The position numbers were made by a program, and so were the translations under genes. The notes under the pieces are model-generated. The model made no database searches. It saw only the letters and a list, made by a program, of their open reading frames with translations, and was not told where the DNA came from. Positions 28,741 through 39,298 of a stretch of DNA of 64,000 bases are shown here, piece after piece (position 1 is the stretch's first letter; every line of letters starts with the position of its first letter). Origin of the DNA: Psychrobacter sanguinis (GTDB lineage Bacteria > Pseudomonadota > Gammaproteobacteria > Pseudomonadales > Moraxellaceae); assembly GCF_020736705.1 (NCBI RefSeq), contig NZ_CP085990.1, positions 2,914,001-2,978,000 on the forward strand. The letters are read 5' to 3'.

Positions 28741-29781
28741 CTAAGACTGAGTTTCCATAATACGCTGTGAAGATAGAAAGGTGTCTACCACTTTATATTG
28801 GCCTGACGTGGTTTCCTCTCCATACATCGCTTGCCTAAAGGCATTTGAGTCTTCAATTCCTGAGGTATACCAAGCAATGTGTTTGCGTGCAATACGACAC
28901 CCTGAATATTCACCATAAAAGTCATACAACTCTTCTAAATGAGTCAATACAATTTCTTTAAGCTGCTCTATATTTGGGCTTGGTAGCACCTCACCCGTTT
29001 GCAAATAATGAGCAATATCACGAAATAACCAAGGCTGACCTTGCGCTGCTCGTCCTATCATGATGGCATCGCAGCCCGTTTGGTTATACACTTCGATCGA
29101 TTTTTGTGGACTGTCGATATCACCATTGGCTATCACTGGAATATTAACCAGCTGTTTTACCTCTCGTATCAAATCATATCGGGCGTTACCGCCATACTTA
29201 TCTTCACGGGTACGACCATGAATGGCAATGGCTGCAATACCTGCTTCTTCGGCACGTTTAGCCACACGTAAAATATTCTCTTGTCCATTCTCATAACCCA
29301 GACGTGTTTTTAAAGTCACTGGGGCATCGACGGCAGCAACCGTCGCATCCAAAAGCCTAGCCACTAAGTCTTCGTCTTTTAGTAAAGCAGAGCCTGCCAG
29401 CTTACGACATACTTTTTTGGCCGGACAACCCATATTAATATCAATAATCTGTGCGCCGTTGTTGACTTGATACTGAGCTGCTTCTGCCAGTTTATCCACA
29501 TCAGCCCCAGCAATTTGAGCGGATATAGGGGCAATCTCCCCATCAAAGTTGGCTCTAAACAATGACTTTTTATGCGCATACAAAGTGGCATCTGCGGTCA
29601 TCATTTCACTCACAGCATGCCCTGCCCCAAATGACTTGCATAGGCGTCGAAACGGATTGTCGGTCACGCCCGCCATGGGAGCAACCATCAAGCGGTTTTT
29701 AATCTCTAATCCACCGATATAGAGCGGCTGTAATAAAGGATGGGTATTAGTTTCGGTATTCAAAGTCATTTTAGAGGCCAT
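28741..29781 (-). CDS. dusB: tRNA-dihydrouridine synthase DusB
   Basis: A 346-residue FMN enzyme that reduces uridine to dihydrouridine in tRNA. RLMVAPMAGVTDNPFRRLC is the FMN-binding opening. The catalytic cysteine is in INMGCPAKKVCRKLAGSALL, IAIHGRTREDKYGG is the phosphate/tRNA region and IPVIANGDI and DAIMIGRAAQGQPW are the barrel strands. DusB often precedes fis, but here no fis gene is adjacent. It lies downstream of betT-like gene with a terminator between them. Confidence 0.95.
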   Translation of the reverse strand: MASKMTLNTETNTHPLLQPLYIGGLEIKNRLMVAPMAGVTDNPFRRLCKSFGAGHAVSEMMTADATLYAHKKSLFRANFDGEIAPISAQIAGADVDKLAEAAQYQVNNGAQIIDINMGCPAKKVCRKLAGSALLKDEDLVARLLDATVAAVDAPVTLKTRLGYENGQENILRVAKRAEEAGIAAIAIHGRTREDKYGGNARYDLIREVKQLVNIPVIANGDIDSPQKSIEVYNQTGCDAIMIGRAAQGQPWLFRDIAHYLQTGEVLPSPNIEQLKEIVLTHLEELYDFYGEYSGCRIARKHIAWYTSGIEDSNAFRQAMYGEETTSGQYKVVDTFLSSQRIMETQS

Positions 29782-29853
29782 TTAACAGCTTGAGATAATG
29801 AGAGCTATCACCTGACATGCTGGTGATAAGCATAATTGCCAGTGATAAGTCTC

Positions 29854-29885
29854 AAAAAGGGCTTACTCTTATTCAGAGCAAGCCC
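29854..29885 (-). terminator. Terminator of the BCCT transporter gene
   Basis: On the minus strand GGGCTTGCTCT and AGAGTAAGCCC pair (one mismatch) around GAATA, followed by five T residues. Confidence 0.8.
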
Positions 29886-29945
29886 GTATTGTAAAGATTC
29901 ACCATTAAAACTCAAGTTTTAAAAGGTTAATCGACGCACGCTATG

Positions 29946-31988
29946 TTAGTCTTTATCAAATTCACTGGTAGACTCAACTATCAATCCTTCATCATGTTGC
30001 TCCATACGCCAAGGCAAGCTGTCAGGAGACACGTCAAGGAAGTGCAAGTATTTTTCAAACTGATCAATAATGTCATTGATAACTGCATCTGGCTGATAGC
30101 CATACAAGTCGTAAGTTTGACCCCCACGGCGAAGATAAACTTCAGCACGATAACGGTGAGACTGCGTCACTTTGTTATCAGTGTCGTCATAGTAACCTGG
30201 TATTTCGTGTTGCCCTAGGCGTACTTCATACCAGAAATCGACTTCATCACCACGTTTTAGCTCTAAATTAGCCCGGCTATTTACCTCATCAAACTCTGCA
30301 CTTGCCTCCCAGCCTGAGTCCATAAACTTACTGGCCACTTCTTGCATAGCGGGTTCGACAGTATTTTTAATATAGACTAATACCTCTTCTTTAGTAGGCT
30401 GCTTCGTTAAATAATCGATGCGATCACGCCAAGAGCTGGGGGCCAACAAATGAGGAGGTACCCGATTATCCTGAGCCAAGCTATCCGTACGGTGCTCTTC
30501 GATAATAAGGGCTCGCCACATGCCGCCCATTGAAATGAGTAAGATAATGGCAAACGGTAAAGCACTGACGATAGCCACTGTTTGAAGTGCTGTCAGACCA
30601 CCGGCTAATAATAACACCGAGGCCACAACACCTTGAATCACTACCCAGAAAGTACGTTGCCATGGCGGCGTAGGACGACCACCTGAAGCAATAGAATCAA
30701 TAACCAATGACCCAGAGTCCGAGGAAGTTACGAAGAACGTCATGATCAACAGTACCGTCAAATAAGACGCCACTTGGGTAAACGGCAATGCTTCAAATAG
30801 CTTAAATAACGCCACTGATTTATCAGCTTGAACATCACCAATCAAGGTGTCTAGCCCTTCAACCATGATTAGATTAAGTGCGGTGTCACCAAAGACAGCA
30901 AACCAGAAGAAGGTAAAGATAACCGGAACAAATAACACCCCAAGCACAAACTGACGGATGGTACGTCCACGGCTAATATTAGCAATAAAGGTACCCACAA
31001 AAGGTGACCACGCAATGGTCCACGCAAAAATAAATAAAGTCCAACTGGCTATCCAATCACTATGAACATAAGCCTGTAAACTAAAAGTACGTTCGACAAT
31101 ATTACTTAAATAACTGCCCGTATTTTCCATAAAGGCATTTAAGATAAAAACACTGGGTCCAGCGATAAACACAAATAGCATTAATGCCGTCGCCAATAAG
31201 ACGTTAAGCATGGACAACCGCTTAATGCCCTTATCCATACCTGCCAGTACTGAAAACAAAGCGGCCATCGTAATAATAGCAATTGTGATTATTTGTACTG
31301 TGGTACTAATGGGGATTGTATCAGGTAATAAATAATTTAATCCTGAGTTAATCTGTGATACCGATAGCCCAAGCGTAGTCGCGACCCCGAATATGGTGGC
31401 CAATAACGCAATGACATCGACGCCATGACCAATAGGCCCATAAATTTTATCGCCTATCAGCGGATATAAAGTAGATCGCATTGACAAGGGTAACCCATGT
31501 CTAAAACCAAAGTAAGCCAATACCAGACCGGCAAAGGTGTAAATTGCCCAAGTATGTAGCCCCCAGTGGAAATAAGCGATTTGCATCGCCTCTTTGGCAG
31601 CCGCCACAGTTTCAGGCGGCGAGTTTGGCGGTTGAGCAAAATGCATGACGGGCTCGGCAACCCCATAAAACAGCAAAGCAATACCATAGCCTGCCGAAAA
31701 CAACATCGCAAACCACTCACTGAACTTATAGTCAGGTTCTGAATGGTCAGGACCAAGTTTAATATTGCCGTAAGACGAGAATGCAAGAACTAAAATAAAG
31801 ATTAGAAACAGGGCCACCGCCAACATATAAAACCAACCAAAAGTAGTGGTAGTATAGTTGAGAACTTGGCCAAACAGCTCGTCCGCTGCTTCAGGATTAG
31901 AAATAGTACCAATGACCAATAGTACGAGTACAATGACAGCCGGTGCAAACACCGGCATTAGAATGGTTGATTTCCAGGATTTAGACAT
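29946..31988 (-). CDS. BCCT-family transporter, choline/betaine (BetT-like) with long C-terminal domain
   Basis: A 680-residue inner-membrane carrier with about 12 helices, of the betaine/choline/carnitine transporter family. The conserved tryptophan-rich helix-8 region is seen in FIFAWTIAWSPFVGTFIANI and ISRGRTIRQF, and the glycine-rich SAGYGIALLFYGVAEP is in the substrate helix. The C-terminal cytoplasmic domain of about 160 residues is long as in BetT, which is proton-coupled and often choline-specific. This tail is thought to sense osmotic state. No bet (choline oxidation) genes are seen in this window. The exact substrate is inferred. Confidence 0.87.
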   Translation of the reverse strand: MSKSWKSTILMPVFAPAVIVLVLLVIGTISNPEAADELFGQVLNYTTTTFGWFYMLAVALFLIFILVLAFSSYGNIKLGPDHSEPDYKFSEWFAMLFSAGYGIALLFYGVAEPVMHFAQPPNSPPETVAAAKEAMQIAYFHWGLHTWAIYTFAGLVLAYFGFRHGLPLSMRSTLYPLIGDKIYGPIGHGVDVIALLATIFGVATTLGLSVSQINSGLNYLLPDTIPISTTVQIITIAIITMAALFSVLAGMDKGIKRLSMLNVLLATALMLFVFIAGPSVFILNAFMENTGSYLSNIVERTFSLQAYVHSDWIASWTLFIFAWTIAWSPFVGTFIANISRGRTIRQFVLGVLFVPVIFTFFWFAVFGDTALNLIMVEGLDTLIGDVQADKSVALFKLFEALPFTQVASYLTVLLIMTFFVTSSDSGSLVIDSIASGGRPTPPWQRTFWVVIQGVVASVLLLAGGLTALQTVAIVSALPFAIILLISMGGMWRALIIEEHRTDSLAQDNRVPPHLLAPSSWRDRIDYLTKQPTKEEVLVYIKNTVEPAMQEVASKFMDSGWEASAEFDEVNSRANLELKRGDEVDFWYEVRLGQHEIPGYYDDTDNKVTQSHRYRAEVYLRRGGQTYDLYGYQPDAVINDIIDQFEKYLHFLDVSPDSLPWRMEQHDEGLIVESTSEFDKD

Positions 31989-32160
31989 AGTGACTTATAT
32001 TTTCTATTTTCTAAATTAAAATTACTGGATAAACCCTGATAGCAGTAAAAGGCCCAAAGTCCACCGTTAACCGAATGTTTAAACGGTGTCTTGGTTTTAA
32101 TAATTAGACCCCTATTCAACTACACAGAACTCTATCTTAGTAATGAATGGTGGTAAGTGT

Positions 32161-32218
32161 GTATCGCTTTTAGTATGGCCTATTGAGACATGTTGAGACC
32201 GTCACTCAAAAGCGATAC
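32161..32218. repeat. 11-bp inverted repeat in the betT-like / HIT gap
   Basis: GTATCGCTTTT (32161-32171) and AAAAGCGATAC (32208-32218) are perfect complements separated by 36 nt. It lies downstream of the HIT gene and 172 bp upstream of the transporter gene. It may terminate HIT transcription or be a protein site. Confidence 0.5.
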
Positions 32219-32276
32219 CTGAAAGAATGCAAGCAATAGTAACTACCACTACTTGCAAATATTGATGACAATGACA

Positions 32277-32708
32277 CTAAGCCTGTTCAATAGCCTCAGC
32301 AAGCTGCTTCGCTTGTTGGACAAGCTCAGCCATGTCTGCTTGCTTCGCAGCATGCTTACCGAGTTCATGAATATTAGTAGGTATAAGATGCACATGATAA
32401 TGGAAAACAGTTTGACCTGCCTCTGCCCCATTTAACTGCATCTGAATAATGCCTTCTCGATCAAACACTTTACGCTGCGCTTGCATTACTTTTTTGGCAG
32501 TCATTAATACTGCACTGGCATACTCAGGCTCTAGCTGCGACAATTCAACAGCTTTTTGTTTAGGAATAACCAATACATGGCCTTTGGCTTGTGGCATGAT
32601 GTCCATAAAGGCCAAAGTTTTATCGTCCTCATAGACCTTATGACAAGGAATCTCTCCCAATAGCATCTTGGCAAAAATATTGTCTTCCTGATACGCTTTT
32701 ACAGTCAT
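32277..32708 (-). CDS. HIT-family nucleotide hydrolase (HinT-like)
   Basis: A 143-residue histidine-triad protein. The triad is clear in TVFHYHVHLIP (H-Y-H-V-H). NIFAKMLLGEIPCHKVYEDD and AFMDIMPQAKGHVLVIPK are the family's N-terminal blocks. HinT proteins hydrolyse nucleoside phosphoramidates and acyl-adenylates. The C-terminal 25 residues are helical and Ala/Gln-rich. It is likely in its own transcription unit; the start ATG 32708 is followed by typical sequence. Confidence 0.92.
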   Translation of the reverse strand: MTVKAYQEDNIFAKMLLGEIPCHKVYEDDKTLAFMDIMPQAKGHVLVIPKQKAVELSQLEPEYASAVLMTAKKVMQAQRKVFDREGIIQMQLNGAEAGQTVFHYHVHLIPTNIHELGKHAAKQADMAELVQQAKQLAEAIEQA

Positions 32709-33011
32709 GCTTAAGTCCTTATATTATTTTGATGGTTTAACCATTTAATAGTTTAGTGCTTCAATTCAATAAGTTAAGTTCAATTGTTATCTATTCAGTA
32801 TGACACTGGACCAATAATTAATTTAGCTTAACTTATTTGCTTTTATTCAACACTAACTGCCGATAAGTTGCAACTTCAGTATCGGATTAACATAGAAATC
32901 TATATCATAAAAAAAGAGACCGCAATGCAGTCTCTTCTTATTTTGACAAGCCCCTGTTTTTAACGAGCTACAGTTTTAAAGGTCTCGTTTATACAGCTTG
33001 TTTGAGCTTGT
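32709..33011. other. Gap between HIT gene and sthA
   Basis: A 303-bp AT-rich stretch holding the sthA terminator (32909-32937). The HIT promoter must also be here; no strong -35/-10 pair stands out. Confidence 0.5.
32909..32937 (-). terminator. Terminator of sthA
   Basis: On the minus strand AGAGACTGC and GCGGTCTCT form the stem (6 strong pairs plus inner pairs), followed by seven T residues. Confidence 0.8.
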
Positions 33012-34652
33012 CTAAAACACTCGGTTCAAGCCATTTAAGGCTGCAACACGATAAGCTTCCGCCATAGTCGGATAGTTGAAAGTAGTATTCACGAAGTAGT
33101 CAAGTGTACCGTGAAGTTTCATTACCGCCTGACCAATATGAATAATCTCTGAAGCATGGTTACCGTAACAATGGATGCCCAAGATTTCTAATGTCTCGCG
33201 GTGGAATAAGATCTTCAATACCCCTGAGCGCTCTCCAATGATTTGAGCACGGGCCAAATGTTTAAAGAAAGCTTGTCCGACTTCATAAGGCACTTTCTCA
33301 TCGGTAAGCTCTTGCTCAGTTTTACCAATACTCGAAATCTCAGGAATGGTATAAATACCCGTTGGTACACTCGATACCGGCTCAGCATCTTTATCGCCTA
33401 CCATGAATGCCGCCGCACAACGGCCTTGGTCATAAGCGGCTGAAGCCAATGACGGCCAGCCAATAACATCCCCTGCTGCATAAATGTTATCGATTTCGGT
33501 GCAGTAAGTGTCATCAACCTTCAATTGACCACGATTATTCGCTTTAAGACCAATGGCTTCAAGATTCAAGCTTTCTGTATTTCCTGAACGGCCGTTCGAC
33601 CATAAGATAGCGTCAGACTTGATTTTCTTACCACTCTTCAAGTGCAGCACCACATAATCGTCATAGGTTTCTAGCTTCTCAATTTCTTCGTTATGTCTGA
33701 CTAATACACCAAACTGTCTAAAGTCATGTGCTAAAGCATCACTAATCTCTTTATCTAAGTAGCTTAATAACTCATCATGGTTATTGATTAAATCCACTTT
33801 GTAACCAAGACCTGTAAAGATTGATGCATATTCACAGCCAATGACACCGGCGCCATAAATAATAATCTTTCTGACCACATAATCCATTTGCAAGATTTTG
33901 TCAGAATCGAAAACACGAGGATGATCAAAATCTAGTAAATCAGGACGATAAGGACGGCTACCGACGGTGATAATGGCTTTGTTAAAGGAGATGGTTTCAT
34001 AGCCTGTACCATCCCCTAATTCAATATGAAGCGTGTGCTTATCTACGAAACTTGCCCAACCATGACGAACCTCAATTTGATTACGCTCATAAAAGCGGGT
34101 ATGGGTATCAACCTGAGTACGAATCACTTTACGCGCATTGGTTAATACCTTATTCAAAGGCACTTGATAATAATCTAAGCCCTGTGAAAATAGAGGATCA
34201 CGGCGATAGTTGATAAGGTTAAACACAGACTGACGTAATGCTTTACTTGGGATTGTTCCTACGTGAGCTGAGTTACCACCCACTTGGTTGCGCGGGTCAA
34301 CCACCACTACTTTTTTACCAGATTTTGCTAGCTTCATCGCGGCGGCTTCACCGGCTGGACCAGCACCAATAACGACGGCATCATATTCATATTCATGTTG
34401 GTCGGTTTTGATGCGTTCAGAGCCACTAATAAGGGTAGACTTGACACGAATACGGTCATTGTCTAAAGGACTAATTAAGTTAGGATGAAACAAATGATCG
34501 TCTTCTAGTGAAGCAGTACTTTGTCTAACCATAGATTGGTTCAGTGAAGGACCTACGCTTGGCGCACTACCACTGTCTTGATTAGATACTTCAATATCTT
34601 GTTTGTCGTCATTAATATCGTTGGTTTCATCACCTTTATGCTTCTTTGACAT
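33012..34652 (-). CDS. sthA: Soluble pyridine nucleotide transhydrogenase SthA
   Basis: A 546-residue FAD protein that moves hydride between NADPH and NAD(+) in the cytoplasm. The FAD motif [19 protein letters not shown] starts about residue 90; [17 protein letters not shown] is the NAD(P) fold. The C-terminal [20 protein letters not shown] strongly matches E. coli SthA. The disulfide-reductase site is [16 protein letters not shown]: the cysteine that E. coli SthA keeps (GGGCTHWGTIPSK) is replaced. About 85 N-terminal residues are polar and extra. ATG 34652 has AGAGGATGAT upstream; a start at 34721 lacks this. Confidence 0.93.
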   Translation of the reverse strand: MSKKHKGDETNDINDDKQDIEVSNQDSGSAPSVGPSLNQSMVRQSTASLEDDHLFHPNLISPLDNDRIRVKSTLISGSERIKTDQHEYEYDAVVIGAGPAGEAAAMKLAKSGKKVVVVDPRNQVGGNSAHVGTIPSKALRQSVFNLINYRRDPLFSQGLDYYQVPLNKVLTNARKVIRTQVDTHTRFYERNQIEVRHGWASFVDKHTLHIELGDGTGYETISFNKAIITVGSRPYRPDLLDFDHPRVFDSDKILQMDYVVRKIIIYGAGVIGCEYASIFTGLGYKVDLINNHDELLSYLDKEISDALAHDFRQFGVLVRHNEEIEKLETYDDYVVLHLKSGKKIKSDAILWSNGRSGNTESLNLEAIGLKANNRGQLKVDDTYCTEIDNIYAAGDVIGWPSLASAAYDQGRCAAAFMVGDKDAEPVSSVPTGIYTIPEISSIGKTEQELTDEKVPYEVGQAFFKHLARAQIIGERSGVLKILFHRETLEILGIHCYGNHASEIIHIGQAVMKLHGTLDYFVNTTFNYPTMAEAYRVAALNGLNRVF

Positions 34653-34805
34653 ATCATCCTCTTTAATTTTGTATTGCTTAAGTTTTTCACGGGGTATTAC
34701 AATGGCCAAGCCACGAAACATAATATTTTCGCGCTTGGCTTAAGGTATTTCAAAAGTTTGGCGCTATTATAGCAACTTCAGCGCTTAAGGTCATTGCGAA
34801 AGTCA

Positions 34806-35702
34806 TTATCCAATACGACGTTTTAACCCTGTTATCTGTAAAATTCGCGTCGCAATCTCTTCCACTGACATTTCTGATACATTTAGACTAGGGATATTTT
34901 GAGTCATATAAATGGCCTGAATAGCACGCTGCTCTTCCTCACACTGTTTGTAACTGGCATATCGACTGCCTGCTCTACGCTCTTGACGGATTTTTTGTAG
35001 TCGCTCTGTGTCAATAATTAGACCAAATAACTTACCGCGGTACGGTTGTAACGCTTTAGGCAATTGGTTATCAAATAAATCGTCTTCGGTTAATGGATAG
35101 TTTGCAGCACGAATACCGAACTGTAGCGCCAGATATAAAGAGGTCGGTGTTTTACCCGAGCGAGACACCCCAATTAAGATAATATCCGCCATATCGTAGT
35201 GACGTGTACGCGCGCCATCATCGTTGTCTAGTGCAAAGTGCACCGCATCGATACGAGATTTATAAGTCTCTGAATCCACATCATCATGGGCATGACCTGA
35301 GTGGCCGTCAGGTTCCACCCCAATTTCATCAGTAATGCGGCCGATTAGGCCTTCATACATATCGAGATTACACGCCTGTGCTGAATTAACAATCTCACGG
35401 ATATCAGGGTCAACGATGGTATCGAATACCAACGGTAAAATACCGGTGTTTTGATAAGCTTTATTAATATGCTCGACCGCAGCTTGCGCAGTCTCTATAG
35501 TATCTACATAAGGAATGACACGGGTCTCAAACGGAACACTGGCGAATTGACTTAATATAGAACGCCCCAAAGTTTCAGCAGTAATGGCCGTGCCATCAGA
35601 TATGAAAAAAGCCACACGGATAACTTGTGGCTTATCTACGGCTAAAGCACTGCGGTTTTGGATGGTGGGTTTTGCAGATAACGTGTTAATTAGGTTTTCC
35701 AT
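34806..35702 (-). CDS. ppsR: PEP synthase regulatory protein, kinase/pyrophosphorylase (PpsR)
   Basis: A 298-residue bifunctional enzyme of the DUF299 family. It phosphorylates PEP synthase on a threonine using ADP, inactivating it, and removes the phosphate with Pi-dependent pyrophosphate release. The opening VAFFISDGTAITAETLGRS and the P-loop GVSRSGKTPTSLYLA are diagnostic, as is ANYPLTEDDLFDNQLP. The loop after residue 140 has extra Asp/His/Ser residues. ATG 35702 has AAGGAAATTT upstream; ATG 35723 lacks a site. It is divergent from its target gene ppsA across 880 bp that contain a MITE. Confidence 0.94.
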   Translation of the reverse strand: MENLINTLSAKPTIQNRSALAVDKPQVIRVAFFISDGTAITAETLGRSILSQFASVPFETRVIPYVDTIETAQAAVEHINKAYQNTGILPLVFDTIVDPDIREIVNSAQACNLDMYEGLIGRITDEIGVEPDGHSGHAHDDVDSETYKSRIDAVHFALDNDDGARTRHYDMADIILIGVSRSGKTPTSLYLALQFGIRAANYPLTEDDLFDNQLPKALQPYRGKLFGLIIDTERLQKIRQERRAGSRYASYKQCEEEQRAIQAIYMTQNIPSLNVSEMSVEEIATRILQITGLKRRIG

Positions 35703-36582
35703 AAATTTCCTTAACTGAATCATAAAGATTGATAACTAAAGTTTGAGCAGATAATATCTATGTATTGTTAGTTGTCATGTTATCAAAAAACACCGTACTA
35801 AGCTGTGTTATAACTTTAACAATGCTTAAATAATGCGTACTTTTAAACAATCGTTACTTTTTTAACCGCCTCTTTACTTGAGCAAATAGTTATTGTTACA
35901 ATCAAGTTTACTATAACAATATTAACTATCGACTGTGTCTAGATAATATTGAGCGTCAGCATTGTCGACTGTCGGTAAGTAGAACGTCACTACGGTTTAT
36001 TAAAGTTTATAGCCCCCTAAGAACCGAACATTAAAACAGGTCTGCTATATTTATTTGGTGGTGGTTCAAAAAGTAGGCTGATTAAAATTTGAACAATTTT
36101 TGAAGCTTTGAAAGCCATATAGAACCTGAGAACTTAGCATAGACTTCCTATTGACTTTTAGCACCAGCCTAATTTTTTTTAGAACACCACCATTTATTTT
36201 ACTAACAATATTCTATTTTTTCTTATAAAAAACCAATCAACAACTCACCATAGATATATAAAATACGATATATTTAATAAATAAATAGTCTTTTAGAATT
36301 ATGGTGCCACCCCTCCTAAAACATCACTTCTGTATTTTGCCTCATGGACTCCTAATTGAGTTAAATGTTATAGTCGCCTCACACCCGATTACCGTAGATA
36401 GCAATCATTAAAGTTTTGCCATTTTTAATACTTTCAAAGGCCTGTAATAAAGCACCCTATGAAAGCTTAAATGGGCATTTCTTTACTCATACAATCGAAT
36501 CGTATAATTCGTGCTTACCTATACACAAATTAGATGAATAGCGGTATAATTTAAAAAAATAACCTTATTTCCTGGAGTTATC
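35703..36582. promoter_or_regulatory. Long ppsR-ppsA intergenic region
   Basis: An 880-bp gap between divergent genes. It contains the 135-bp MITE (36057-36191), and otherwise AT-rich DNA with no recognisable gene. TATAAT occurs at 36545-36550, only about 33 bp before ppsA, and at 36503-36508; neither has a good -35 at normal spacing, so ppsA promoter assignment is open. Confidence 0.5.
36057..36191. mobile_element. 135-bp MITE with IS1-family termini
   Basis: Its left end, GGTGGTGGTTCAAAAAGTAG followed by GCTGA, is identical over 25 bp to the right end of the IS1-family element at 8421-9209 (read inward). Its right end, read inward, is GGTGGTGTTCTAAAAAAAAT followed by TAGGCTGG, a diverged version. 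The 8-bp direct repeats ATTTATTT flank it at 36049-36056 and 36192-36199, the same duplication length as for the IS1 element. It has no coding capacity. It was probably moved by that transposase and sits 391 bp upstream of ppsA. Confidence 0.88.
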
Positions 36583-38979
36583 ATGACAGCACCGCAAGTT
36601 ATTACCCTAGACAAGTTAGGCAAAAACGACGTCGATATCGTGGGCGGTAAAAACGCTTCACTAGGCGAAATGATTAGCCACTTATCAGACCTTGGGGTTA
36701 GCGTACCTGGCGGCTTTGCAACCACTGCCGATGCATTTAATAACTTTCTGACTGAAACTGGTCTTTTGGACAAAATCAACAACGAACTAAAAGCGTTAGA
36801 CGTTGATGATGTTAAAAAGTTAACTGAAACTGGTGAGAAGATTCGTAACTGGATCATCGAGCAAGAACTGCCTAAATCACTTGAGCAAGAAATCCGTGAT
36901 GCTTTTGAAGTGATGAGTGAAGGTGAAGATATTGCGGTTGCTGTTCGTTCATCTGCTACTGCAGAAGACTTACCAGACGCCTCATTCGCAGGTCAGCAAG
37001 AGACTTATCTAAACATCCGTGGTATTGAGAACGTTTTAATTGCGATTAAAGAAGTATTCTCTTCTTTATATAATGACCGCGCTATCGCATATCGTGTACA
37101 CCAAGGCTTTGAACATGCTGGTGTTGCTTTATCAGCAGGTATCCAGCGTATGGTTCGCTCAGAAACCGGTGCAGCGGGCGTTATGTTTACTCTAGACACT
37201 GAGAGTGGCTTTGATGAAGTAGTATTCATCACTTCAAGCTATGGTCTTGGTGAAATGGTTGTACAGGGTGCTGTTAACCCAGACGAATTCTATCTATCTA
37301 AAGCGTTATTAGCAGACAATAAGCCTGCGGTTATTCGCCGTAACTTAGGTAGTAAGCACCAGAAAATGATTTATGGTGACGAAGGCAGTACTACCCGCTC
37401 TGTTAAAACAGTGGAAGTTGAAAAAGAAGATCGTAACCAGTTCTCTTTAACCACTGAAGAGTTAACAGAACTTGCTAAGCAAGCATTGACTATTGAGAAG
37501 CACTACGGTCAGCCAATGGATATCGAGTGGGCCAAAGACGGTGACTCAGGTAAACTATTTATCGTTCAAGCACGTCCAGAGACTGTTAAGAGTCGTCAAG
37601 ACCGTAACGTGATGGAACGCTATATTATTCAAAGTAAAGATGCCAAAGTTCTTTGTGAAGGTCGTTCAATCGGTCAACGCGTAGGCTCAGGTAAAGTACG
37701 TGTTGTGAACAGTATTCATGAAATGGATAAAGTTCAAGTAGGTGACGTTCTTGTTTCTGATATGACTGACCCAGATTGGGAACCAGTTATGAAGCGTGCT
37801 TCAGCTATTATTACCAACCGTGGTGGTCGTACTTGTCACGCTGCAATTATCGCTCGTGAGCTAGGCGTACCAGCAATCGTTGGCTGTGGTAATGCTACTG
37901 AAGTATTGTCTGATGGCCAAGAAGTAACCGCATCATGTGCGGAAGGTGATACAGGCTTTATCTACGAAGGCATGCTAGATTTTGAAGTTCAAAGCAATTC
38001 TATTGATGCCATGCCAGAACTTCCTTTCAAAGTTATGATGAACGTGGGTAACCCAGACCGTGCTTTCTCATTTGCACAAATTCCAAACGCAGGTGTGGGT
38101 CTAGCCCGTTTAGAATTCATCATCAACCGTATGATTGGTGTGCATCCTAAAGCCCTATTAAACATGAATTCTTTACCACGTGAAGTGTCTCAAGCCATTA
38201 AAGAACGTATTTCAGGCTATGCTTCACCGGTTGATTTCTACGTTGATAAATTGGTTGAAGGTATTGCTACACTAGCCGTTGCTTTCAGAAAGCAGCCAGT
38301 TATCGTTCGTATGTCTGACTTTAAGTCTAACGAATACGCTAACTTGATTGGTGGTAAACTATACGAGCCTTCAGAAGAAAACCCAATGCTTGGTTTCCGT
38401 GGTGCGAGCCGCTATGTTTCTGATAACTTCCGTGACTGCTTTGAATTAGAGTGTCGTGCTCTAAAACGTGTTCGTGACGATATGGGCTTAACCAATGTTA
38501 AGATTATGATTCCATTCGTACGTACCACTAAAGAGGCTACTGAAGTAGTAGAAATCCTAGGTAAAAACGGCTTGAAGCGTGGCGAAAACGGTCTTGAGTT
38601 AATCATGATGTGTGAGCTACCAACTAACGCCCTATTGGCTGAAGAGTTCTTAGAGCACTTCGATGGTTTCTCAATCGGTTCAAACGACTTAACTCAGTTA
38701 ACACTAGGTCTAGACCGTGACTCAGGTATCGTATCTCACTTATTTGATGAGCGTGATGCTGCAGTTAAGAAACTATTGTCAATGGCTATCACTGAATGTC
38801 GTAAACAAGGCAAATATGTGGGTATCTGTGGCCAAGGCCCATCAGACCATCCAGATTTAGCTTACTGGTTAATGGAAAAGGGCATTAGCTCAGTATCATT
38901 AAACCCAGATTCAGTACTAGATACTTGGATGTTCTTAGCAAATGACGCCAACGCTAATGCCAACGTTGTTGCTAAATAA
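36583..38979 (+). CDS. ppsA: Phosphoenolpyruvate synthase
   Basis: A 798-residue enzyme that makes PEP, AMP and phosphate from pyruvate and ATP for gluconeogenesis. The N-terminal ATP-grasp-like domain has [15 protein letters not shown] and [20 protein letters not shown]. The phosphohistidine domain contains [17 protein letters not shown] (catalytic His in TCHA, with the regulatory Thr just before). The C-terminal PEP-binding barrel ends with [17 protein letters not shown]. Length equals E. coli PpsA (792). TGGAG precedes ATG 36583. PpsR, its regulator, is encoded divergently. Confidence 0.97.
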   Translation: MTAPQVITLDKLGKNDVDIVGGKNASLGEMISHLSDLGVSVPGGFATTADAFNNFLTETGLLDKINNELKALDVDDVKKLTETGEKIRNWIIEQELPKSLEQEIRDAFEVMSEGEDIAVAVRSSATAEDLPDASFAGQQETYLNIRGIENVLIAIKEVFSSLYNDRAIAYRVHQGFEHAGVALSAGIQRMVRSETGAAGVMFTLDTESGFDEVVFITSSYGLGEMVVQGAVNPDEFYLSKALLADNKPAVIRRNLGSKHQKMIYGDEGSTTRSVKTVEVEKEDRNQFSLTTEELTELAKQALTIEKHYGQPMDIEWAKDGDSGKLFIVQARPETVKSRQDRNVMERYIIQSKDAKVLCEGRSIGQRVGSGKVRVVNSIHEMDKVQVGDVLVSDMTDPDWEPVMKRASAIITNRGGRTCHAAIIARELGVPAIVGCGNATEVLSDGQEVTASCAEGDTGFIYEGMLDFEVQSNSIDAMPELPFKVMMNVGNPDRAFSFAQIPNAGVGLARLEFIINRMIGVHPKALLNMNSLPREVSQAIKERISGYASPVDFYVDKLVEGIATLAVAFRKQPVIVRMSDFKSNEYANLIGGKLYEPSEENPMLGFRGASRYVSDNFRDCFELECRALKRVRDDMGLTNVKIMIPFVRTTKEATEVVEILGKNGLKRGENGLELIMMCELPTNALLAEEFLEHFDGFSIGSNDLTQLTLGLDRDSGIVSHLFDERDAAVKKLLSMAITECRKQGKYVGICGQGPSDHPDLAYWLMEKGISSVSLNPDSVLDTWMFLANDANANANVVAK

Positions 38980-39040
38980 CCTCTAAAGACTTACTTTACT
39001 GTCTAAAATGAGGGTTATTGGTTATCAATAGCTCCTATAG

Positions 39041-39084
39041 CGGCCACAATTATCAACTTTCATTGATTATTGTGGTCGTTTTCA
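39041..39084 (+). terminator. Terminator of ppsA
   Basis: A 16-bp stem (39041-39056 / 39063-39078) with one wobble and one mismatch, a 6-nt loop and a T run. The rest of the 319-bp gap (38980-39298) shows only AT-rich DNA with the probable promoter of the next gene. Confidence 0.8.
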
Positions 39085-39298
39085 TTTAATATTCTAAATA
39101 AATATTAAAATTCATAATATTAAAATCTTTCTTTTTAGCTCAGTGTCATCAATTACTAATTAGCCTTAATTACTGTTTGATTTTTTAGCTATGATTAGCT
39201 TTATGATATTTATTATTTTGTGATAATTATTGTTTCATAAAAATCGTTCACTTTGCTTTTAAGTACAGATTTTAATTTTATAAAAGGTTGTTATACAA

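Noticed and set aside
29943..30218. Plus-strand reading frame of 91 codons
   Set aside because: It overlaps the C-terminal domain of the BCCT transporter antisense and has no start-site support.
36519..36857. Minus-strand reading frame of 112 codons across the ppsA start
   Set aside because: Antisense to the strongly conserved ppsA N-terminus.
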